64,000 bases of DNA from Trinickia fusca (GTDB lineage Bacteria > Pseudomonadota > Gammaproteobacteria > Burkholderiales > Burkholderiaceae): the NCBI RefSeq assembly GCF_003628145.1, contig NZ_RBZV01000001.1, forward strand, positions 839,558 through 903,557, written 5' to 3'. The position numbers and the translations under genes are program-made. The first letter of the stretch is position 1. Every line of letters begins with the position of its first letter. The notes beneath the pieces are model-generated. The model saw only the letters and a list, made by a program, of their open reading frames with translations. It was not told the origin of the DNA and did no database searches. This document shows positions 58,400 to 64,000 of the stretch, one piece after another.

Positions 58400-59413
58400 A
58401 TGCATCCCGCTTCCGAGAAGACCGGCCACGCGCCGCGCACCGTCATCGTCGGTGCCGGCGCGATCGGCGGATTGCTGGCCGCCGCACTCGCGCGAGCCGG
58501 TCATACCGTCAGCGTGCTCGCGCGCGGCGCGACGCTCGCGGCGATTCGCGAACACGGCATACGCGTCGCCGAACGCGACGGCGCCGTACCAGCGTCAGGC
58601 CTCCCCGTCCTGGCCAGCGATTCGCCGGTCGAGCTCGGCGCGCAGGACTTCGTCGTGCTCGCACTGAAGGCGCAGGCACTCCCCTCCATGGCGGCGTGCT
58701 TGCACCCGCTCGTGGGCCCGCGAACGGCCGTGATCAGTGCCATGAACGGTTTGCCGTGGTGGTTCCTCGACGGCATCGGCGCGTGGCCGGCCGGCCAGCC
58801 GATCGAAGCGGTCGATCCGAGTGGCGCCGTGTCCGCCGTGTTGCCGGCGGCGAGCTCGATCGGCTGCGTCGTGCACCTTTCTTCGTCAACCGAAGCGCCT
58901 GGCGTGATCCGTCGCGGCCGCGGCAATCGGCTCATCATCGGCGCCGCACGCGCGACGCTCGAGCCTACCGCACACGCTTTCGCGCGAGGACTCGAAGCGG
59001 GTGGCTTCGATGTCGAGCGCAGTAGCGACATCCGCAGCGAAATCTGGGCAAAGCTGTGGGGCAACATGAACATGAACCCGCTCAGCGCGCTGACGGGCTC
59101 GACGGCCGATCGTCTGCTCGACGATCCACTCACGCACGAGCTCGTGCTGCGGATGATGGAGGAAGCCGACGCGATCGGCCGGCGTCTGGGCCTGTCGACG
59201 GGCATGTCGGCGCAAGCGCGCGTGACCGTCACGCGTGAGCTTGGCGCGTTCAAGACGTCGATGTTGCAAGACCTCGAAGCGGGACGGCCGCTCGAGATCG
59301 ATCCGATTCTGGGCGTGTTCCCCGAACTCGGCCGCAAGCTCGGTGTACCGACGCCATTCTGCGATGCCGTACTCGGCTTGCTGCGGCAACGCGCCGCCAA
59401 TAGCGGGCTATAG
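58400..59413 (+). CDS. 2-dehydropantoate 2-reductase-like (ApbA/PanE family)
   Basis: 337 residues from ATG at 58400. The NADPH motif is TVIVGAGAIGGLLAAALARAG, followed by SVLARGATLAAIREHGIRV. ALKAQALPSMAACL contains the conserved Lys, and SEIWAKLWGNMNMNPLSALT, with the catalytic Lys, and the C-terminal region SMLQDLEAGRPLEIDPILG mark the ApbA/PanE family. PanE reduces ketopantoate for CoA synthesis, but many paralogues act on other 2-keto acids; pairing with a class II aldolase suggests a catabolic 2-keto or hydroxyacid reductase. Its product may be related to glycerate kinase chemistry nearby, which is inference. Confidence 0.88.
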   Translation: MHPASEKTGHAPRTVIVGAGAIGGLLAAALARAGHTVSVLARGATLAAIREHGIRVAERDGAVPASGLPVLASDSPVELGAQDFVVLALKAQALPSMAACLHPLVGPRTAVISAMNGLPWWFLDGIGAWPAGQPIEAVDPSGAVSAVLPAASSIGCVVHLSSSTEAPGVIRRGRGNRLIIGAARATLEPTAHAFARGLEAGGFDVERSSDIRSEIWAKLWGNMNMNPLSALTGSTADRLLDDPLTHELVLRMMEEADAIGRRLGLSTGMSAQARVTVTRELGAFKTSMLQDLEAGRPLEIDPILGVFPELGRKLGVPTPFCDAVLGLLRQRAANSGL

Positions 59414-59464
59414 CAAGGCTGGTGGCCATCGATCGCGCCACAAGTGGCCACCCACGCGGGCACG

Positions 59465-59474
59465 CCCCCCCCCC
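59465..59474 (+). repeat. Ten-base poly-C tract
   Basis: A run of ten C, 52 bases after the PanE-like stop and 70 bases before the first lux-box palindrome. Long G/C runs are prone to slippage, and are also a common sequencing error site. Confidence 0.6.
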
Positions 59475-59543
59475 GTTGCGGAGAAAGTTCGTGCCCGCAT
59501 GACGGATACCGAACCAATCGGATAATGGACGCTGCGCGCTCAG

Positions 59544-59563
59544 ACCTAACTGCTCCGATAGGT
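59544..59563 (+). promoter_or_regulatory. Lux-box-like site before the first aidA gene
   Basis: ACCTAACTGCTCCGATAGGT: 20 bases, outer halves ACCTA / TAGGT inverted around 10 bases. It lies 83 bases before the start of the first AidA gene. Bases after it (GTGTGCAA, then AGAGGA.ATTGA) repeat after the second site. Confidence 0.55.
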
Positions 59564-59646
59564 GTGCAATGATGACGATGAGAGGACATTGATCAATGCC
59601 GCGCTCATAGGCGCGCCGACCGCTCGTAACAATTCGTGAGATAGCG

Positions 59647-60216
59647 ATGGAACCCGACGTCATTTTCCGACCAGACGTGCAGCATATCCATCTGCTGGCC
59701 GTCTTCGATACCGGTTATATCAAGCGTCGTCACGGACCCTGCCATGACAAGCACGCGTGGCAGCATCCCATTCCAATTAATTATGAGCATCAATACCTGA
59801 TTTGTACGGGCTCACGCGGTTCCGTTTACGGTCAGGCATCGAGCCACTTGCGTTTTGACGCGAGGGTCGGCGACATCGTCTCGATTGCGGCCACCTCGAT
59901 TTACGCCAACGCCGACGATGCCGTCATCGTGTACGCCGTCAAGGGGCTCTCGAGGCAAAGACCGCTGTTTCAGCCATTCGAAGTCGGCACCATCGCCAGG
60001 GCCGAGGCGGCGCAGCCTCATCCCGACTCGCCCGATAACGACGGCCTGCCGGCAACTCACGAAAAGGCGAGCTTTACGACCTGCAATTCAAGAATAAGAT
60101 CGGTCGGCAACGAGCAATTGGCGATCTGTTTTGCGCTTTACGCGCTCGACGAGTACTCGGAAACGCAAAATTTGTACGGCTACTACTGGTGGGGTCCGAC
60201 CATCACGATTCGATGA
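59647..60216 (+). CDS. AidA/PixA inclusion-body family protein, copy 1
   Basis: 189 residues. It belongs to the AidA/PixA family of Burkholderia and Xenorhabdus: HIHLLAVFDTGYIKRRHGP, EHQYLICTGSRGSVYGQAS, FDARVGDIVSIAATSIYANA, DDAVIVYAVKG and the closing LYGYYWWGPTITI. PixA forms cytoplasmic crystals in Xenorhabdus; AidA in B. cenocepacia is strongly induced by quorum sensing and contributes to nematode killing. No signal peptide. ATG at 59647 has only a weak ribosome site. Copy 1 diverges more from the family than copy 2 and has extra Cys residues. A lux-box-like palindrome is upstream. Confidence 0.85.
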   Translation: MEPDVIFRPDVQHIHLLAVFDTGYIKRRHGPCHDKHAWQHPIPINYEHQYLICTGSRGSVYGQASSHLRFDARVGDIVSIAATSIYANADDAVIVYAVKGLSRQRPLFQPFEVGTIARAEAAQPHPDSPDNDGLPATHEKASFTTCNSRIRSVGNEQLAICFALYALDEYSETQNLYGYYWWGPTITIR

Positions 60217-60234
60217 AATTCCCACTAATTGGAT

Positions 60235-60254
60235 ACCTATCACGATTGACAGGT
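60235..60254 (+). promoter_or_regulatory. Lux-box-like site before the second aidA gene
   Basis: ACCTATCACGATTGACAGGT: 20 bases, with ACCT-AT / AC-AGGT halves, close to the LuxR-type consensus ACCTGT-N8-ACAGGT. It lies 18 bases after the first AidA stop and 98 bases before the second AidA start, so copy 2 has its own promoter. Confidence 0.65.
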
Positions 60255-60351
60255 GTGCAAGCGATTGAATAAGAGGAAATTGACGCGAGACACGTAAACC
60301 AGCGTGTCCCGGAGTTGTCCCGGAGAATTCCACCATATTGGAGGATTCATC

Positions 60352-60906
60352 ATGGCATCCGACGTCGTTTTGCAATCCAGTTCGCAGAACATCAATATCC
60401 TCGTCGTCATCGACACCGAATTCGTCAAAAAAACGTATGGCCCGAACCAACTGCCGAAGGAGCAGCCTCAGGGCATCAGTCACTCCAATCAATACATGAT
60501 TTGCACGGGTGCACGCGAAATCATCAGTGGCCAGGGCTCGGGCGACTTGCATTTCCGTGCCAACGTCGGCGACATGGTCTCGTTCGCCGGCGTGTCGATC
60601 TATGAGAATGCCGACGACGCGGTCATTGTGTACGCCATCAAGCACTTCAGCGGCGACGATGTCTTCAATCGGTTCCAATACAACCATATCGAGAGAACGG
60701 GAGCGGCGCAGCCGAACGAGGATACGGCCGACGGCCTGCCCGCCTCACACCGGCTCCAGACCTTCGCGACCTACGATTCGAAGGTCAAGAAGAGCGGCAC
60801 CGAAGGATTCGGCGTCTGTTTCGCGCTTTACACGCTGGACAGCAATGGCCAAAAGCAAAATCTCTATGGCTACTACTGGTGGGATCCGACCATCACCGTA
60901 GCCTGA
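60352..60906 (+). CDS. aidA: AidA/PixA inclusion-body family protein, copy 2
   Basis: 184 residues from ATG at 60352 with a strong GGAGGA nine bases upstream. Family landmarks: NINILVVIDTEFVKKTYGP, SNQYMICTGAREIISGQGSG, FRANVGDMVSFAGVSIYENA, DDAVIVYAIKHF, GFGVCFALYTLD and LYGYYWWDPTITV. It is the copy nearer to described AidA proteins, which accumulate at high cell density under CepR/LuxR control and affect virulence in invertebrates. Its start signal is much stronger than that of copy 1, so it may be the main product. No LuxI/LuxR gene is in the window. Confidence 0.88.
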   Translation: MASDVVLQSSSQNINILVVIDTEFVKKTYGPNQLPKEQPQGISHSNQYMICTGAREIISGQGSGDLHFRANVGDMVSFAGVSIYENADDAVIVYAIKHFSGDDVFNRFQYNHIERTGAAQPNEDTADGLPASHRLQTFATYDSKVKKSGTEGFGVCFALYTLDSNGQKQNLYGYYWWDPTITVA

Positions 60907-60919
60907 TCCGCGTTTCACG

Positions 60920-60943
60920 CGCAAGGGCCCTCGCGCCCTTGCG
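60920..60943. terminator. Hairpin between aidA copy 2 and the immunity gene
   Basis: Perfect 9-bp stem CGCAAGGGC / GCCCTTGCG with a 6-base loop between two convergent genes. Neither side has a T-run, so efficiency is uncertain. Confidence 0.5.
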
Positions 60944-60973
60944 TGATGCCGTGCCCAATACCAACAAAACGAA

Positions 60974-61726
60974 CTAAAACGCCCTGACGAGATCGGCCGG
61001 ATAGAACGGATTGTCGCGAAACGTGCTGTCGTCGATCTCGAACAGCTTGACCACGAGCGCGGCTTCGAAGCACCAATAGCCGACGTAGCCGGCATCGTCG
61101 CGCTCGTGCGTGTCGAACCAACCTGCTTGATAATGGCTCGCGTACCATCCGTCGAGAAACTCGCCGATCAATCGCGCCTGCTCATCGCCTAACGCGTCGA
61201 GTGCCCCATTCAGGCGCGCGTATTGATCAGGAAATCTAACGTTCTGTGCGATCGGCCGCACATCGCCGAGCTTGGCCGCGATGCGATCGAGCAGTGCGTC
61301 TTGACCGGCGCTGTCAATCAGCGCCAACACTTGCATCACGTGGTCGCGCGGTAAACCAAGACAGACAGCAAACGACAGCCACCTGAACCAGCTGACGTAG
61401 CTGTCGAGCGACAACCGCTCATAGATACGGCGCAAGTGCTGCTCGTGGGCGGGCAGCGCATCGCAATGGCGCACGATCTGTTGGCGAGCCGCAAGCAACG
61501 CTGCCGCATCGCCGCGCAGATCGATCAGCGCGTCGCCGCGCGAATAGCGCATGATCAGGCGATCCAATGCGCGCCGGAACTGGTCATAACTGGCCGTAAC
61601 CCGCCCGTACGGCAGCGCGATGGTGTACGTGTCGAGCTTGTTCTGTACCTTGCGCGCCTGCTCCGCGTCGTAGTCGAGCCAGCGATCGAAGTACTCCACG
61701 TTCTTCAGCTTGTCGCGTATCGTCAT
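60974..61726 (-). CDS. PoNi-like immunity protein (DUF1910/DUF1911)
   Basis: 250 residues from ATG at 61726, 11 bp after the toxin stop. N-terminal helical part MTIRDKLKNVEYFDRWLDYD belongs to the DUF1910 half; the C-terminal part with DDAGYVGYWCFEAALVVKLF and STFRDNPFYPADLVRAF is the DUF1911 half. This pair of domains is found in PoNi proteins, which bind and inactivate PoNe DNase toxins of type VI effectors. Its position just after an RHS toxin with a PoNe-like end matches the known effector-immunity layout. No signal peptide, as expected for protection from a DNA-cutting toxin. A longer frame to 61834 overlaps the toxin and is rejected. Confidence 0.85.
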   Translation of the reverse strand: MTIRDKLKNVEYFDRWLDYDAEQARKVQNKLDTYTIALPYGRVTASYDQFRRALDRLIMRYSRGDALIDLRGDAAALLAARQQIVRHCDALPAHEQHLRRIYERLSLDSYVSWFRWLSFAVCLGLPRDHVMQVLALIDSAGQDALLDRIAAKLGDVRPIAQNVRFPDQYARLNGALDALGDEQARLIGEFLDGWYASHYQAGWFDTHERDDAGYVGYWCFEAALVVKLFEIDDSTFRDNPFYPADLVRAF

Positions 61727-61737
61727 ATCGATTGCCG

Positions 61738-64000
61738 CTAAAAGTACCCAATCGTCGAATTTTCGATGACATTGCCGTCCGGGCCGATCAGCGAAGCAGT
61801 CATTCTTCGGTCTTCGTCGACGTGAATCAACCACTTCTGCACGCGGCCTTCATCGAGCACGCGGTCTTCATCGATCGCGTTCCTGATCTCGTCCGCTTGC
61901 GGCTTGCCGACCGCCGCGTCGAGTCGATTCTTGACCCATTGGTCATCCATCTGGTCGGTGCCGTCGGCAAGCCCCTTCGCAAGGTCGGCGGTTCCGTACT
62001 TGACCTCTGTAATGATGTAATCAGGCGGCGGGTTGCGCGTGTTCTTGTAGATTCCGTCGATCCCTTGCTTACCGGGTTCATACGGCTCGTCGGTCTTGCC
62101 TAACGGCACCCCGCCGATCGCCTTCATGCGTTGATTCGCCAGGTCTTCGGCCATCGCCGCGTTCTTGTGGCGCTCGTCCGGGTTTCGCAGGTTGAACAGC
62201 TGGTCACGCTTCCTCTTGATATCTGCCAGCAACGTCCTGTACCGCGAATCCTGGTCCTTGACCGGCTTCTCGACGCCTCCATCGAGATTATATTTGTCCA
62301 GGTTCAGCTTCTTCAGCTCCTGCTCGAGCGCTTCGATTTCCTCTTTTCCCTGGCACTCCGGACATTCGCGCGAGTTCTCGTTGCCGTGCTCACACTTGCG
62401 CCCCAGCACGTCGACCCACACAAGCGGATTGGCCGTATACGCATATAGATTGATCCCGCCGGCCTGCCCTTTCGGGTCCGATTGCAGATAACGGCCTAAC
62501 GCGGGGTCGTACGTGCGATAGCGGTTCTCATGTAGTGCGGTTTCCTGATCGAAGTAATGCCCGGGCCAACGCAACGCGTAGTCGACGACGTTACCCGGCG
62601 CCACCTGCACGAGGCCATACGGATCGATATCGGTAGCGCGCCACGCCGTTCGCCGAGCATCATCCTCGATGTACTCGGGCATGCCGACCTGATTGACGAA
62701 CACGTAGTACGCCTCGCCCGAGTCAGGCGCAGCATCCAGCGATGCATAGTCGATGAACATGAAAGGCACGAACGCCTCTGCGTTCGCATAGACGTACAGT
62801 CGAAGGCGCCCGTTCCGCTCTATCTGCGCAGCCAGCCGATCGCCGTCCCAATAGAACTGCGTGCACGCCGTGCCCAGGCGCTTCTCGACGCGTCGACTGA
62901 GACCGTCGTAGTCGGCCGTCCACACGTCGGCGCGATCGGACCATTCGACGCCCACCAGCAAGTCCAGGCTGTCGTAGCGATAGTCGATACGCCGGCCGTC
63001 GTTCGCGACACGCTCGGCCAGATGATTGCGATGGTCGAAGCGAAAGCGCTCCGCGCGCGTGGCCGCGAGCCGATTGCCTTCGACGTATCGAATCGGGCCA
63101 GACATGGGCGTCGACAGCAGGTTGCCCGCACGATCGTAGTCAAAGCGACGCACGGGCCATCCGTTGTTCACCTCGCCGATCAAACGATGCGCTGCGTCGT
63201 ACTCGTACCGAGTCGTGCCGTTCGCTCGGTCGATGACGCGCCGCAGCTCGCCCGTCGCGCTGTATTCGTATTGCACGCAAGCGCAATCGTCCTCGGCGCC
63301 GTCGGTCCACACCAGCCGGCCCGTGCAGCGTGCGAGCGCATCGAAGCACCACAGCGCGTGTGTTCCGTTACCGAGCCGCACGCCGATTTTGCCGTCGGCC
63401 GTGCGCTCGAACCGATGGACGCCGCCGACGGGCGTGTGCACGAACACCCCGCCATTCGACGAGCGTTCGCGTTCGTACCCAATCACAAATCGGTCGAAGT
63501 ACCTCGTGGATGCCAACCGTTCACGCGCATAGGCGTGTTCAATGCCGAGCCCATCGCGCTTGTCGATCAGTCGGCGCCCGCGCGCGTCGTGCGACAGCGA
63601 AACGTCGAAGCGACTCGTCGATGCCTTGGTGAACCTGCCGCGCGTGTCGTATTCGTAGCGGTGCACTTCGCCATTCGCGAGTTTGCGCGTCTTGTGCAGC
63701 CCGTTGTCGCCGACCTCATAGCGCAGCAGCCAATTGCCTGCGCCGTCGCGCTTCTCGATGAGTCGGTCGCCTTCATCGTACGTGTATGTCTCGCGCAGCG
63801 TGCCGTGCCGCGTAACGCCGATCGCCCTGTTCTTGAGGTCATAGGCATAGGCGCTTTCGTTGCCGTTCGCGTCGATGACCGATTCGATCGACTGCGCGCA
63901 CGTGTATCGATACCGGACGGCCTGACCGAGCGGATCGGTCAGGCTTTCGATCAGATCGAGCGACGTGATGCCGTAGACGTAGTCGCGGCCATCACTGTCG
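61738..64000 (-). CDS. RHS-repeat protein with PoNe-like DNase C-terminus, partial
   Basis: Continues beyond the right edge; at least 754 codons lie here without a stop. YD-type repeats fill the upstream part (e.g. YEYDAAHRLIGEVNNG, RYDSLDLLVGVEWSD). The RHS core ends with LRWPGHYFDQETALHENRYR, then YDPALGRYLQSDPKGQAGG and NPLVWVDVLG; the usual DPxGL at this point is DVLG here. After it come 220 residues of variable tail: a Cys-rich piece (CEHGN, CPECQ), a coiled helix, and a PoNe-like nuclease with GIDGIYKN, then ITEVKYG (ExK), QMDDQWVKNRL. Such RHS proteins are loaded on VgrG/PAAR spikes of type VI systems; no VgrG or PAAR gene is in the window. Its immunity gene follows. Confidence 0.9.
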   Translation of the reverse strand, partial: DSDGRDYVYGITSLDLIESLTDPLGQAVRYRYTCAQSIESVIDANGNESAYAYDLKNRAIGVTRHGTLRETYTYDEGDRLIEKRDGAGNWLLRYEVGDNGLHKTRKLANGEVHRYEYDTRGRFTKASTSRFDVSLSHDARGRRLIDKRDGLGIEHAYARERLASTRYFDRFVIGYERERSSNGGVFVHTPVGGVHRFERTADGKIGVRLGNGTHALWCFDALARCTGRLVWTDGAEDDCACVQYEYSATGELRRVIDRANGTTRYEYDAAHRLIGEVNNGWPVRRFDYDRAGNLLSTPMSGPIRYVEGNRLAATRAERFRFDHRNHLAERVANDGRRIDYRYDSLDLLVGVEWSDRADVWTADYDGLSRRVEKRLGTACTQFYWDGDRLAAQIERNGRLRLYVYANAEAFVPFMFIDYASLDAAPDSGEAYYVFVNQVGMPEYIEDDARRTAWRATDIDPYGLVQVAPGNVVDYALRWPGHYFDQETALHENRYRTYDPALGRYLQSDPKGQAGGINLYAYTANPLVWVDVLGRKCEHGNENSRECPECQGKEEIEALEQELKKLNLDKYNLDGGVEKPVKDQDSRYRTLLADIKRKRDQLFNLRNPDERHKNAAMAEDLANQRMKAIGGVPLGKTDEPYEPGKQGIDGIYKNTRNPPPDYIITEVKYGTADLAKGLADGTDQMDDQWVKNRLDAAVGKPQADEIRNAIDEDRVLDEGRVQKWLIHVDEDRRMTASLIGPDGNVIENSTIGYF

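Noticed and set aside
63567-63848. Small separate gene inside the RHS region
   Set aside because: It is out of frame with the RHS reading frame, which continues unbroken to the window edge with YD repeats.

Overview
This is a GC-rich bacterial chromosome segment with the gene content and gene orders of the Burkholderiaceae (Burkholderia sensu lato: Burkholderia, Paraburkholderia, Caballeronia or Trinickia). The evidence is the tig-clpP-clpX-lon-hupB-tRNA-Val block, the yciB-bolA-parvulin block, an intracellular PHB depolymerase, DUF4148, AidA-type inclusion-body proteins and heavy use of TCG, CTC and CGC codons. The genus cannot be fixed from the window. No rRNA, insertion sequence, integrase or CRISPR array is visible.

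Layout. 1-7.3 kb, minus strand: start of a family-4 glycosyltransferase, otsA, a Rap1a/Tai-type small protein, an ankyrin protein, tatD, a GNAT gene, holB, tmk and mltG. 7.5-9 kb: an rhlE helicase with different codon habits, lying between mltG and ygfZ. 9.4-13 kb, plus: ygfZ, an NRDE/TANGO2 gene and a beta-lactamase-fold serine hydrolase. 13-22.2 kb, minus: a lipid/acyl-CoA catabolic cluster (acyl-CoA ligase, FadJ-like bifunctional enzyme, thiolase, thioesterase, two oxidoreductases, Dabb protein, nicotinamidase, GNAT). 22.3-26.4 kb, plus: selO, msrB, yciB, bolA and a periplasmic parvulin. 26.5-31 kb, minus: DUF29 and purL. 31.4-37.7 kb: an FAD amino-acid dehydrogenase, nnr, pgi, and a head-to-head ybbA-like/tesA-like pair whose start codons overlap. 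37.9-48 kb: ppiD, then PHB depolymerase, UspA, FNR-type regulator, Zn alcohol dehydrogenase, an MFS/LysR divergon, a GGDEF protein and DUF4148. 48.2-55.1 kb, minus: the protein quality-control cluster tig, clpP, clpX, lon, hupB, tRNA-Val. 55.4-59.4 kb: glycerate kinase, MarR regulator, tRNA-Leu, class II aldolase and a ketopantoate-reductase-like gene. 59.5-64 kb: accessory end with two tandem AidA/PixA genes, each behind a lux-box-like palindrome, followed on the other strand by an RHS protein ending in a PoNe-like DNase toxin and its PoNi-like immunity gene.

How the genes work together. Four themes recur: protein folding and turnover (trigger factor, ClpXP, Lon, PpiD, parvulin, MsrB, SelO); fatty acid and PHB use (the acyl-CoA cluster and PHB depolymerase); response to low oxygen (FNR-type regulator, UspA, alcohol dehydrogenase, with a TTGAC-N4-GTCAA box before uspA); and interbacterial competition with cell-density control (RHS-PoNe/PoNi and lux-boxed AidA genes). 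The most rewarding places for a second look are the duplicated lux-box promoters, the RHS toxin with a changed core-end motif, a perfect 14-bp palindrome over a possible promoter at 57.48 kb, the overlapping divergent start codons at 37.03 kb and the apparently foreign rhlE.
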